A DNA stretch of 64,000 bases from Algoriphagus aquimarinus. GTDB taxonomy: Bacteria; Bacteroidota; Bacteroidia; Cytophagales; Cyclobacteriaceae. The notes beneath the pieces are model-generated. The model was not told the DNA's origin, did no database searches, and worked only from the letters and a program-made list of their open reading frames with translations. The stretch lies in NCBI RefSeq assembly GCF_007997215.1, contig NZ_VORW01000011.1:62001-126000 (forward strand), read 5' to 3'. Below are positions 26,645 to 35,455 of this stretch, one piece after another; the first letter of the stretch is position 1; the number at the start of each line of letters is the position of its first letter. Both the position numbers and the translations under genes were made by a program.

Positions 26645-27688
26645 CTAATACTTGAAACAAGGGATAGTTCTTCCTCTTTGGTTTCTGCTTTTGGCATCGC
26701 CCCATAAAAATGTATAAGTAAGCGAAATCTCATGTGCTCCACCACTATTTTTCAACCCCAATTTGGAGATAGTTGCATCATAAGAATAGCCAATATCCAG
26801 TCCACTCTCAAGTGATACTCCCACCAATCCTATGAAAGATTCATTATTTGGAAGGTTGTTTTTAGTCGGAAGTCCTCTGTACCAAACACCTAAAACCAAA
26901 GGTTCTAGGTAGAACTGCGCTCCTACATCTAGCTGATTGAATGGATCCTGTTGCTTGTAATTGAAAGCAAAAGAAACAGATCGCTCTGAATAGGCATGTG
27001 TAAAGTAATTTCTGCGTCCACCTCCCAAGTCAAACTTTATACCACCTTGAGCAGATAGTTTCATTGGAAGCTTTGAGATTTGCCCTTCTACAAACGAAGT
27101 ATTGGGTTCTGAAATATGATGAGCAGATGCTCCTAGCCAGATTCGGTTTGAGTAAAACATCCCCCCTACACTGTAATCGACAAAACTGTAGTGACTATCA
27201 ATCGGAATCCCATTAAGCTCGTCACTTATGCCTCCTATAGTACCATTAATGATATCGATCTGAGTACCAAACACAAGGTCTGAAAAGAATGCATCTCGCT
27301 GCATATAGCTCACCATTCCGCCAATTCGGAAAAACATGTCCTCACTTAGCTTTAACCTATATGCATAAGACAATCCTATTTCGTTGGTTGAGAGGTTAGC
27401 CATACTTTCTTGGCTCCCATTGAATATCAAACCAATACCACTGTTGTAATCAAAAATGTAGTGATCAATGTAAGCTGAATAGGAATTGAAATTATGATCT
27501 AACCCTGGCCACTGATTTCGGTAATTAACACCTACTCGTGTAAGCTCACTTGCTCCTGTGAGGGCAGGATTTAGATAAAGAGGTGCAGCATAAAATTGAG
27601 AGTACTGGGTATCCTGAGCTATTACATTAGAAAAAATGCAACTAATAGCCCCTAAAATAATGAATACGCCGATTGTTCTCTTAAACAT
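26645..27688 (-). CDS. PorP/SprF family type IX secretion protein, paralogue
   Basis: 347 residues from the ATG at 27688; an in-frame TTG two codons earlier is less likely. It carries a signal peptide ending VIAQ. The mature N-terminus DTQYSQFYAAPLYLNPALTG is nearly the same as in the protein at 23163-24188, and similarity continues to the shared PCFKY end. It is separated from the SprB-repeat operon by a strong terminator, so it is a separate transcription unit. The likely origin is a local duplication that left one copy linked to the surface protein and one free. Which clients each serves is unknown. Confidence 0.9.
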   Translation of the reverse strand: MFKRTIGVFIILGAISCIFSNVIAQDTQYSQFYAAPLYLNPALTGASELTRVGVNYRNQWPGLDHNFNSYSAYIDHYIFDYNSGIGLIFNGSQESMANLSTNEIGLSYAYRLKLSEDMFFRIGGMVSYMQRDAFFSDLVFGTQIDIINGTIGGISDELNGIPIDSHYSFVDYSVGGMFYSNRIWLGASAHHISEPNTSFVEGQISKLPMKLSAQGGIKFDLGGGRRNYFTHAYSERSVSFAFNYKQQDPFNQLDVGAQFYLEPLVLGVWYRGLPTKNNLPNNESFIGLVGVSLESGLDIGYSYDATISKLGLKNSGGAHEISLTYTFLWGDAKSRNQRGRTIPCFKY

Positions 27689-27916
27689 AGACAACTACAC
27701 CATTACCACACACTAATTTAAGAATTAGTAAAATGGCTTAGGTTAAATAATTATGATTTAAAGATTTGAAATTACTAGGGCTTATGATTGGGGCTTTCAA
27801 TCAATCGAATTTCAAATCAATTCAAACTGAGAAAGGCTACCCGCAGCACATTCTCAACTTGACTTATCGGTATTCAATAATTATACCAAAGGGAATAAAG
27901 AGAAGGAATTAGCAAA

Positions 27917-29149
27917 TTAAATATCCAAAATAACCTGATGTCTGATCAAATCCTCAAAAATCTCTCGCTCACGAATCAATTGGGCTTTGCCTTGCCAAAC
28001 CAAAACCTCAGCCGGTCGCAATCTTGAATTATAATTGGAAGACATGCTAAAACCATATGCCCCAGCATTTTTGAACACCAAAAAATCTCCTTTCGAAACT
28101 GAAGCTAGCATTCGGTCTTTAGCTAGCGTGTCTGTTTCGCAGATATACCCTACTACATTATATGGCGTTTGATCTCCCTCAGGATTGCTCAGATTATATA
28201 CATCATGAAATGCATCATACATCATCGGTCTGATCAGGTGATTCAACCCAGAATCTACCCCTACAAAAGTGATCTGAGGGGTCTTTTTAACCACATTGGA
28301 CTCTACGATAAGATAGCCCGATTCACTAACAAGGAATTTTCCTGGCTCAAGCCATAGTTCAAGCTGTCGACCGTATTTCTCACAGAATTCATTAAATGCT
28401 GCAGACACTTTTGTCCCAACTTCTGCAATATCTGTAGCTGGATCACCGGACTTATACGCCACTTTGAATCCTCCCCCAAAATCCAGAAAGGCAAGATCAG
28501 GAAAGTTCATTGCAGCTTCAAACAACACATTTCCTCCCCTCAAGAATATCTCCGCATCAAGAATGTCCGAACCCGTATGAATATGGAGCCCCTTGATTTT
28601 AATATTAAATTTCTTCACCACCTCTATAATCTCAGGAAGTTGCTGGATCGAAATACCAAACTTGCTCTGAATATGGCCCACGGATATTTTGGCATTTCCT
28701 CCCGCCATGATATGTGGATTGATCCGGATGCAAGCAGCCACCGTATTACCATAAGTCGCCCCAAACTCTTCCATCAGAGGAATACTATCCAGATTAACTA
28801 TGACACCTAACGCCACAGCTTCCTCCACTTCGCGGAAATTAACCCCACTTGGAGTGTACATAATTTCCCCAGCAGTGAAACCTGCCATCATACAGATTCT
28901 TATTTCCTCTATTGATACTGCATCTACACCTTCTCCAGCCTTTTTCACCAACTTCAAGATATTGATGTTGGAAAGTGCTTTAGTCGCATATTTGATTTTC
29001 AATGGAACGGTAGCGAAGGCAGACTGAAGGGATTCGATTTGACTTACTATCTTGTCTCCGTCATACACATATACTGGAGTACCGAATTCTTGAGCAATAG
29101 ACTCTAGGTTAATTCCCTGGAGCTGAATAGGATGTTGAGATGCTGACAT
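27917..29149 (-). CDS. lysA: Diaminopimelate decarboxylase
   Basis: 410-residue PLP enzyme making L-lysine from meso-diaminopimelate, the last step of lysine synthesis. The PLP lysine is in KYATKALSNINI; other landmarks are GGNAKISVGHIQSKFGI, LHIHTGSDI, LDFGGGFKV, LEPGKFLV, CETDTLAKDR (catalytic Cys from the second subunit) and AGAYGFSMSSNYNSR. The ATG at 29149 is preferred over a TTG at 29179, because the latter overlaps the promoter element TATCTTTG at 29167-29174. Monocistronic and divergent from the histidine kinase gene. Confidence 0.95.
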   Translation of the reverse strand: MSASQHPIQLQGINLESIAQEFGTPVYVYDGDKIVSQIESLQSAFATVPLKIKYATKALSNINILKLVKKAGEGVDAVSIEEIRICMMAGFTAGEIMYTPSGVNFREVEEAVALGVIVNLDSIPLMEEFGATYGNTVAACIRINPHIMAGGNAKISVGHIQSKFGISIQQLPEIIEVVKKFNIKIKGLHIHTGSDILDAEIFLRGGNVLFEAAMNFPDLAFLDFGGGFKVAYKSGDPATDIAEVGTKVSAAFNEFCEKYGRQLELWLEPGKFLVSESGYLIVESNVVKKTPQITFVGVDSGLNHLIRPMMYDAFHDVYNLSNPEGDQTPYNVVGYICETDTLAKDRMLASVSKGDFLVFKNAGAYGFSMSSNYNSRLRPAEVLVWQGKAQLIREREIFEDLIRHQVILDI

Positions 29150-29166
29150 TATCTGAAATTTGCGGG

Positions 29167-29174
29167 CAAAGATA
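29167..29174 (-). promoter_or_regulatory. -7 element for lysA
   Basis: Exact TATCTTTG on the minus strand, with 17 nt between it and the lysA ATG at 29149. This decides the lysA start against the upstream TTG. Confidence 0.65.
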
Positions 29175-29349
29175 GCCAAATAACAAAAAAAGGAGGCCTT
29201 TGCCCCCTATTTTCATTAGTTATAGTGTAATTAAGAAAACGTAGTTTTCGAGCCTAAATATAGAGGAAGGAGTTGAATTTGAGCTACTGCTCACTCACCT
29301 TGAGGCGGTTAAATATTGTTAAGCTGTCTTTACAGGCTGATTATAGGTT

Positions 29350-29357
29350 TAAATTTG
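29350..29357 (+). promoter_or_regulatory. -7 element abutting the histidine kinase start
   Basis: Exact TAAATTTG with only 4 nt (TCCC) before the ATG at 29362. If transcription starts the usual about 7 nt downstream of the element, the mRNA is leaderless. Confidence 0.6.
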
Positions 29358-29361
29358 TCCC

Positions 29362-31080
29362 ATGTCGAAAAGTAATATCATCCTCATCGTCGTCTTGATG
29401 TCCCTTGCCAGCTTCGGTCTGATGGGATTCCAATTCTATTGGGTGAAAAATGCAATTCGAATAAATAGAGAGAGATTTGATCAAAATGTGCATCAAGCGC
29501 TTACTGGCACCATTGAACAATTAGAGAAAGGTGAAAATTCTGATGCCTTTTTTAGCTTTTTAATCCAGGACTCTTCCATACAAAAATCCCTATTTGAAAA
29601 AATAGACCCACTAGAATTACAAATTCGATCAAGACCAATGCAAGGAAGAAGACCTTCCATGGTAGATACTTTTTTCCAAGAGCCAGCCCCCCAAATCAGT
29701 CAAACTTTTAAACGAATTCTAGAATCTAGAGGCTTAGATCGTAAAGTGCTGGACGATTTGGAAACCTTCTTTACATACCTAACTCCTGAAATAGCCTCAG
29801 AACTATTTACGGCAGATGAAATGCAAGTATTACTTGACGAAAAAGAACGTCAACTCGCATACTTAAATCGCGTCGAAAATTCCAATACAAAAAACACAAA
29901 TAGAGCTTTGCCAACTTTAAGGGACATAATGCCTGAAATGAATCTTAATCCGGATGCGGTGGAGAAAATTGCCAAAACCAATATGAAGATCGAGTTCTTC
30001 AACAAAATGTGGGATGAAATGGCCGCTGGCCAACAGGCTATTTTAGATCGATTGGATACCGCGCAGGTGCGAAAACTACTTAAAGGATACCTACTTGAAC
30101 AGAATATTTCTGAAAATTTTGAGCTGGGATTACTAAAAGAAGACGGCTTAATCATGCCTATAGGCAATGTAAAAGAGCAGTTTACCTTAGTACAAAAAGG
30201 AATACAGGCCAAGCTTTTCCCCAATGATATTTTGGGCAAAAACAATTACCTATACGTGTATTTTCCAGAAAAAAGCACACATGTGATCCGTGAGGTTTGG
30301 TTGCCTATTTCAAGCTCTCTCCTTTTTATAGCGGTGATTATTTCTTGTTTCATCTATGCTATTAAAGTTATCATTCGACAGAAAGCACTTTCTGACACCA
30401 AGAATGATTTCATCAATAACATGACGCATGAATTCAAGACACCTTTGGCTACCGTGAGTCTAGCAGTGGAGGCACTTCAAGATCCCGAACTTTCCAGTCA
30501 GGACAAGTTCCGTTCGAGATATCTGGGGATTATCAAGGATGAAAACAAGCGCTTAGTGTCACAAGTTGAAAACGTTCTTCAGGCCGCTGCGTTAGACAAA
30601 AAGGATTTCAATCTGAAAATTGAATTGTTGAATCTAGCAGAGATTCTGGAAAATACAGTAGATCATTTTGGTCTTCAAGTGGAGAAGAAAGGCGGACAAA
30701 TCACCTTTATCAACTCGCTAGAGGCTCCTATGATAGAAGGTGACCTTTTTCACCTCTCCCATATTTTCAACAATCTGCTGGATAATGCAAATAAGTATTC
30801 CCCCGAAAATCCTTTTATAACCATCGAAGCTAAAGATGATGCAGATCAAGTCTTCATCACGATCAAGGACGAAGGAATAGGAATGAATAAAGACGCACAA
30901 CGGAAAATTTTTGATAAATTCTACCGAGTTCCTACGGGAAACGTACATGATGTCAAAGGCTTTGGTCTTGGATTATCTTATGTTAAAACCATGCTGGAAG
31001 CTCACAAAGGCGGGATTCAAGTAAGTAGCGAACTTGGAAAAGGAAGCTCATTCACCATTAACTTACCAAAGAAACAATGA
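29362..31080 (+). CDS. Two-component sensor histidine kinase
   Basis: 572 residues. A membrane helix at about 7-27, then a large extracytoplasmic region of about 285 residues, then a second helix at about 314-335. The kinase core has the phospho-acceptor His356 in NNMTHEFKTPLATV, the N-box NNLLDNANKYSP, G1 DEGIGMNKDAQRKIFDKFYR and G2 GFGLGLSYVKTM. The sensory region has no motif I recognise. The stop overlaps the response regulator start as ATGA, so the pair is translationally coupled. The arrangement resembles Bacteroides RprX/RprY, but identity with that system is not shown. Confidence 0.93.
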   Translation: MSKSNIILIVVLMSLASFGLMGFQFYWVKNAIRINRERFDQNVHQALTGTIEQLEKGENSDAFFSFLIQDSSIQKSLFEKIDPLELQIRSRPMQGRRPSMVDTFFQEPAPQISQTFKRILESRGLDRKVLDDLETFFTYLTPEIASELFTADEMQVLLDEKERQLAYLNRVENSNTKNTNRALPTLRDIMPEMNLNPDAVEKIAKTNMKIEFFNKMWDEMAAGQQAILDRLDTAQVRKLLKGYLLEQNISENFELGLLKEDGLIMPIGNVKEQFTLVQKGIQAKLFPNDILGKNNYLYVYFPEKSTHVIREVWLPISSSLLFIAVIISCFIYAIKVIIRQKALSDTKNDFINNMTHEFKTPLATVSLAVEALQDPELSSQDKFRSRYLGIIKDENKRLVSQVENVLQAAALDKKDFNLKIELLNLAEILENTVDHFGLQVEKKGGQITFINSLEAPMIEGDLFHLSHIFNNLLDNANKYSPENPFITIEAKDDADQVFITIKDEGIGMNKDAQRKIFDKFYRVPTGNVHDVKGFGLGLSYVKTMLEAHKGGIQVSSELGKGSSFTINLPKKQ

Positions 31081-31772
31081 GTAAAGCAAAACTATTAGTG
31101 GTCGAAGACGATCCAAATTTGGGAGATATCCTACAGGAATATTTGGAAATGAAAGGATATGAACCTACGCTTTGCCGGGACGGTGAAGAGGGTTGGAACA
31201 AATTCAAGAAAGGAAAATTTGATCTTTGTCTTCTGGACATCATGATGCCGAAAAAGGATGGTTTCACCCTGGCAAAAGAGATTAAGAAGGTAGAGGAAAA
31301 CCTACCTATTCTTTTCTTAACAGCGAAAAATCAAAAAGATGACATCATTGAAGGTCTCAAAATAGGTGCTGACGACTATATCACCAAGCCGTTTAGCATG
31401 GAGGAATTGCTCCTTCGCGTAAATGCAATTTTGAAGCGAACTCACAAAAGTGAAGAGATCAACCCACTAAAGGTTTACTCCTTTGGAGGCTTTGTACTTC
31501 ACTACGACGAGCAATTTTTAGATGGACCAAAAGGTCGTCATAAACTGACTTCGAAGGAAAATGAGCTAATCCGCTTACTTGCTTCTGAAATCAACAATTT
31601 GGTAAACAGAAGTCATGCTCTAAAACAAATCTGGGGAGACGATAGCTATTTCAATGCGCGAAGCATGGATGTGTATTTAAGTAAAATCAGAAAGATTCTA
31701 AAAGACGATCCAAAAGTTCAGATCATCACCGTTCACGGTGAAGGCTTCAAGTTAATCGTGAGTGAAGGATAA
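31077..31772 (+). CDS. OmpR-family response regulator
   Basis: 231 residues. Receiver domain with acidic pair EDD near the N-terminus, phospho-acceptor Asp54 in LLDIMMPKKDG, the Thr/Ala-Lys switch (LFLTAKNQ, ITKPF), then a winged-helix DNA-binding domain (KLTSKENELIRLL...DVYLSKIRKIL...IITVHGEGFKL). It starts inside the kinase stop codon. It presumably controls target promoters in response to the kinase's signal; targets are not evident from neighbouring genes. Confidence 0.93.
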   Translation: MSKAKLLVVEDDPNLGDILQEYLEMKGYEPTLCRDGEEGWNKFKKGKFDLCLLDIMMPKKDGFTLAKEIKKVEENLPILFLTAKNQKDDIIEGLKIGADDYITKPFSMEELLLRVNAILKRTHKSEEINPLKVYSFGGFVLHYDEQFLDGPKGRHKLTSKENELIRLLASEINNLVNRSHALKQIWGDDSYFNARSMDVYLSKIRKILKDDPKVQIITVHGEGFKLIVSEG

Positions 31773-31832
31773 GGAATGGCCTGATCTCGGATGTTTTGCT
31801 AATGTGACTTAACCATGACAGCATAAAAACAG

Positions 31833-31865
31833 AAAGCCGGAGTGATTTACATCGCTCCGGCTTTT
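31833..31865 (+). terminator. Terminator after the two-component operon
   Basis: 14-bp stem AAAGCCGGAGTGAT / ATCGCTCCGGCTTT with one G-T wobble and a 4-nt loop, followed by TTTTG. Confidence 0.88.
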
Positions 31866-32135
31866 GAGTTTAATGCAATATGGAATTATTGCGCTCCTTC
31901 AGAGCTTTTAGAAAGGCAATTTCACGACATGATCCCAGCCCTATCGAGCTGGGCTTTGTTATTCAGGACTTTCAGTCCTAAGAAATAAAGAGGTAACTAT
32001 CTCTAAAAATAAACTCTCACTCTATTCTCATTCTTAAGCTTAATGCTTGACTATTAGATTGCTTCGTCGCAATGAAGTCTTGGCTCTTGTTTCTTGACTC
32101 TCTTATCTTAATACTAACGTCTAGCTACTTAATAC
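31866..32135. repeat. Palindrome-rich intergenic island with a dispersed AT-rich repeat
   Basis: No gene is visible. Small perfect hairpins include CCCAGC/GCTGGG and AGGACT/AGTCCT. From about 32036 the minus strand reads AAGTATTAAGTAGCTAGACG..., a degenerate relative of sequences at 44702-44760, 60558-60657 and 62289-62325. It looks like accumulated repeat remnants at a convergent gene end. Confidence 0.5.
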
Positions 32136-33149
32136 TTAGACAACCATTTCCGCACCTATTCCATTTCCGTCTGGGAAAGTCACTTTTTCAGGTGTGATGA
32201 TCACGCCTTTCGCAGGATCTCTGGACAGTAGCATCGCACCATCCATATCTACATAATCCAAAAGTGGTGCAATGTGCGCTATGGCTGTGATTCCCACCGA
32301 AGACTCTGTCATGCAACCTACCATCGTTTTCATCCCGAGTTTCTTTGCCTCATAGATCATTCTAAGCCCTGGAGTAATGCCGCCAGCTTTCACCAGCTTC
32401 ACGTTGATTCCATGAAAAAGCCCATGACATTTCTTCACATCAGATTCTATGATGCAGCTTTCGTCAGCGATAATTGGAAGTTTGCTATACTTGAAGACTT
32501 CCTTCATCCCCTCCAAATCATCTTTTCCAAGCGGCTGCTCCATAAACTCCACACCCAACTTCTCTAGCTCAACTGAATAGTCAATTGCCTGCTGAGCAGT
32601 CCAAGCACAGTTGGCATCAATTCTAAAAACAGCGTCCGTATGCTTTCTAAGCTCTCGGATGATCGCCAAATCGTCCGAAGTCCCTAGTTTTATTTTATAA
32701 ATCGGCCAGTGAACCTCCTTCATTTTTGCCACCATCTTTTCGATGCTATCAATACCAATCGTAAAGTTGGTCAGAGGAATATCTGCAGGATTTAACTCCA
32801 GTAATTCATATAGTTTCTTCCCCTGCTTTTTGGAATAAATATCCCAAGCAGCCAAATCCAAGGCACATTGAGCAAAAGGATTGTCTTTAAAAACGTCCTT
32901 TCCCAACTCCCAAAGTTCAGCTGGAGTCTCCCACTCACCTTTTCCGACGATTGGTCTGAATTTCTCCAAACATTCCGACATATTAGTAATCGTCATGCCG
33001 TAAAAAGGATTAGTAGTAGATTCTCCCAACCCATAAAATGCACCATCTTGCAGTTTTACAATGATAGTATCTTGCACATCCCTGCTTTGATGCGCGATAG
33101 TAAATGTATGCTTGAGCGGAAGGTCTACGACTTGATAGGATAAGTTCAT
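32136..33149 (-). CDS. Enolase-superfamily dipeptide epimerase (L-Ala-D/L-Glu epimerase-like)
   Basis: 337 residues of the muconate-lactonizing subgroup. Acid/base lysine motif KIKLG, metal ligands in RIDANCAWTAQQA, MEQPL and ADES, the second catalytic lysine in NVKLVKAGGIT, and the family C-terminus GCMTESSVGITAIAHIAPL...DMDGAMLL. Such enzymes interconvert L-Ala-D-Glu and L-Ala-L-Glu, letting murein peptides be reused. The divergent neighbour is an M14 carboxypeptidase lipoprotein, which fits peptide breakdown. Exact dipeptide preference cannot be read from sequence. Confidence 0.88.
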   Translation of the reverse strand: MNLSYQVVDLPLKHTFTIAHQSRDVQDTIIVKLQDGAFYGLGESTTNPFYGMTITNMSECLEKFRPIVGKGEWETPAELWELGKDVFKDNPFAQCALDLAAWDIYSKKQGKKLYELLELNPADIPLTNFTIGIDSIEKMVAKMKEVHWPIYKIKLGTSDDLAIIRELRKHTDAVFRIDANCAWTAQQAIDYSVELEKLGVEFMEQPLGKDDLEGMKEVFKYSKLPIIADESCIIESDVKKCHGLFHGINVKLVKAGGITPGLRMIYEAKKLGMKTMVGCMTESSVGITAIAHIAPLLDYVDMDGAMLLSRDPAKGVIITPEKVTFPDGNGIGAEMVV

Positions 33150-33242
33150 TTGGCAAAATATTCGATTTGAAGCAAAATTAACCTGTTTTTTACTTGAATG
33201 ACAGGTAGATTTATATTTTATTCAAGGTAAATAGAAATAAGT

Positions 33243-34724
33243 ATGAAAGTCAATTCCAAAATCTCGATAAGCTTGTTTTTGCTGTTTTTAATATTAGCAA
33301 TTAGTTGTAAAACGGCAAGCATTCCTATTTCAAAGAGCACTACGGTCGCAACTCTTGAATCCGCCTATTCCAAATTCAAAGAATCAGCGATTACACACAG
33401 AAGATTTAAGCATGCAGACCTTCAGCCTTTGATTCAAAAGCATGCAGATTCTTTCAAAATCTCAAAACTTGGAGAATCGGTGGAAGGTAGAAGCATTTCG
33501 AGTTTAGACTGGGGTGATGGCAAAACCAAGGTGATGCTTTGGTCCCAAATGCATGGAAATGAAAGCACCGCTACCATGTCTCTTTTTGATTTATTCAACT
33601 TCCTAGAAGCAAACGGAGATGAATATGATGAGCTTCGGGATCTGTTGAAATCTAAGTTAGATCTTAAGTTTATTCCCATGATCAATCCTGATGGAGCGGA
33701 AGAATTCAAGCGTAGAAATGCCCTGGATATCGATTTGAATAGAGATGCTATTTCGCAGATTTCTCCGGAAGCAGTAATTTTGAAAGGAGCACGCGATGAT
33801 TTTGACCCGGAATTTGGATTCAACCTTCACGATCAGCAAACCTATTACAATGCGTCGAGAACACCGAATCAAGCGACAATTTCTGTTTTGGCGCCAGCCT
33901 ACAACTACGAGACCGATGTAAATATGGTGCGCACTAAAGCGATGCAAACCATCGTAGGAATGAATGAGGTTTTGCAACAAGTAGTGCCAGGTCACGTGGG
34001 GAAATATGACGATGCTTTTGAGCCGAGAGCTTTTGGCGACAATATTACCAAGTGGGGAACAAGCACCATTTTGATCGAGTCAGGCGGCTATCCAAATGAT
34101 CCCGACAAGCAATATATCCGTCAGTTGAATTTCATGATTATTCTCAATGCATTGGAGCAAATCGCTACCAGAAGCTACGAGCAATACACTACAGAGGAAT
34201 ACTTTGCAATTCCAGACAACGACCTACAACTAGTTGACTTGTTAATCAATGAAGTGCAAGTTCCAGTAAAGGGAAAATATTACCCATTGGATTTAGCGAT
34301 CAGAAGAAGAGAAATGAGTGTAGGTGACACGTACTATGTGACAGCTTCAGTAGACGACTTAGGCGACATGCAAGTGTATTTCGGCATGGAGGAATTTGAT
34401 GCAAATGGCCTGAATTATACTGAAGGAAAAGTCTATGAATCTACTTTTGAGTCCGTCTCGGAGATTGATAATACACAGGCTATGGACTTACTAAAACAAG
34501 GTTATTTGGCAGTGAAAGTGAAGAGTGGAGCAAAAGGTGATTTGCACCAGCTTCCTATTTTAGTATTGAAAAGAACGGATACATTCTCTTCTGGCTGGAG
34601 AACTGGAGAAGCGACTAACTTCTTTTTGGAAAAAGATGGCGAGAGAAAATACGCAGTGGTTAATGGGTATTTGATTGATTTGGAAAATCCAAAAGATCAG
34701 GAGTTTAAGCAAAGAGTTTATTAA
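33243..34724 (+). CDS. M14-family zinc carboxypeptidase lipoprotein
   Basis: 493 residues with lipobox LAISC. The M14 zinc site is complete: HxxE in WSQMHGNESTATM, the third ligand in GFNLHDQQTYYN, and a candidate catalytic Glu in ILIESGGYPNDPD; INPDGAEEFKRRN and DLNRD are also typical. The C-terminal about 150 residues are a beta-rich extension. It would act in the envelope to trim C-terminal residues from peptides. It is divergent from the dipeptide epimerase gene, suggesting a shared role in peptide or murein recycling (inference). Confidence 0.9.
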   Translation: MKVNSKISISLFLLFLILAISCKTASIPISKSTTVATLESAYSKFKESAITHRRFKHADLQPLIQKHADSFKISKLGESVEGRSISSLDWGDGKTKVMLWSQMHGNESTATMSLFDLFNFLEANGDEYDELRDLLKSKLDLKFIPMINPDGAEEFKRRNALDIDLNRDAISQISPEAVILKGARDDFDPEFGFNLHDQQTYYNASRTPNQATISVLAPAYNYETDVNMVRTKAMQTIVGMNEVLQQVVPGHVGKYDDAFEPRAFGDNITKWGTSTILIESGGYPNDPDKQYIRQLNFMIILNALEQIATRSYEQYTTEEYFAIPDNDLQLVDLLINEVQVPVKGKYYPLDLAIRRREMSVGDTYYVTASVDDLGDMQVYFGMEEFDANGLNYTEGKVYESTFESVSEIDNTQAMDLLKQGYLAVKVKSGAKGDLHQLPILVLKRTDTFSSGWRTGEATNFFLEKDGERKYAVVNGYLIDLENPKDQEFKQRVY

Positions 34725-34735
34725 AAAATAGTTCT

Positions 34736-34763
34736 CAAAAAGTAAATTATTGTTTACCTTTTG
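34736..34763. promoter_or_regulatory. Operator/promoter candidate of the hicAB module
   Basis: Imperfect inverted repeat CAAAAAGTAAA / TTTACCTTTTG (one mismatch, 6-nt spacer) 26 nt before hicA. The right arm overlaps TACCTTTTG, a near match to the -7 consensus, so a protein bound here would block the promoter. HicB-type antitoxins with an Xre domain commonly repress their own operon. Confidence 0.5.
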
Positions 34764-34789
34764 GAATCATTTTTTAGTAAGAATGTTAT

Positions 34790-34978
34790 ATGAAGAGTTC
34801 TGAACTGTTGAGGTTACTTGAGAAAGATGGCTGGTTTTCGGTTTCCCAGAAAGGATCCCATCTTAAAATGAAACATGCTACTAAAGATGGGATTATAATT
34901 TTTCCAAACCATGGAAGTAAAGAGGTAGGTAAAGGACTCGAGAAAAAGATTAAGAAAGATGCAGGAATTGCTAAATGA
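34790..34978 (+). CDS. hicA: HicA-family mRNA interferase toxin
   Basis: 62 residues, the usual size for HicA. It has the dsRBD-like fold signature with the catalytic His in SQKGSHLKMKH and the C-terminal PNHGSKEVGKGL. It would cleave mRNA when free of its antitoxin. The partner hicB begins 6 nt downstream. Confidence 0.85.
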   Translation: MKSSELLRLLEKDGWFSVSQKGSHLKMKHATKDGIIIFPNHGSKEVGKGLEKKIKKDAGIAK

Positions 34979-34984
34979 ACGATA

Positions 34985-35374
34985 ATGAAGACACAAAAAC
35001 TTAAAATGATTTTGGAAAAGACTGACACTGGTTTTTCCGCTTTTTCAGAGTCTCATGCAATTTTTACAACTGGTGCTACTATTCCGGAATTACTTCACAA
35101 TGCATTGGAAGCAGTCAATTTCTATTTTGAGGAAGAAAACAAAATTTTTCAGGCAGAGGAATTAAAATTTGAAATTGATTTTCAACAATTCTTTCAATAC
35201 TATAAAGTTCTAAACTCGAGATTTTTAGCTGAAAAGATAGGCATGAATCCATCTCTTCTCTCTCAATATGTTCAAGGACAAAAGAAACCTTCTGAAAAAC
35301 AAACACAGAAAATTCTATCTGGGATTCATCAGATTGGGAAGGAACTTTCAGAAATCAATTTAATCCACAGTTAA
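34985..35374 (+). CDS. hicB: HicB-family antitoxin with Xre-type DNA-binding domain
   Basis: 129 residues. The N-terminal part is the degenerate RNase-H-like HicB fold (KTDTGFSAFSESHAIFTTGATIPELLHNALEAV). The C-terminal half has a Cro/Xre helix-turn-helix (RFLAEKIGMNPSLLSQYVQGQKKPSEKQTQKI). It should bind HicA and repress the operon through the palindrome at 34736-34763. A small CCCGC/GCGGG hairpin follows. Confidence 0.85.
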   Translation: MKTQKLKMILEKTDTGFSAFSESHAIFTTGATIPELLHNALEAVNFYFEEENKIFQAEELKFEIDFQQFFQYYKVLNSRFLAEKIGMNPSLLSQYVQGQKKPSEKQTQKILSGIHQIGKELSEINLIHS

Positions 35375-35386
35375 ACAACTTTAAAT

Positions 35387-35402
35387 CCCGCTTCTTGGCG
35401 GG
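35387..35402 (+). terminator. Possible terminator after hicB
   Basis: CCCGC / GCGGG stem with a 6-nt loop, followed by TTAATTGTT. The T-run is weak. Confidence 0.45.
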
Positions 35403-35455
35403 TTAATTGTTAACTGAATAGGAAAACTTACCTTCTGCATCAACTTTTAGATGTT

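Noticed and set aside
31077..31772. Assigning the two-component pair as RprX/RprY
   Set aside because: General architecture fits, but no residue-level evidence separates it from other OmpR-type pairs.
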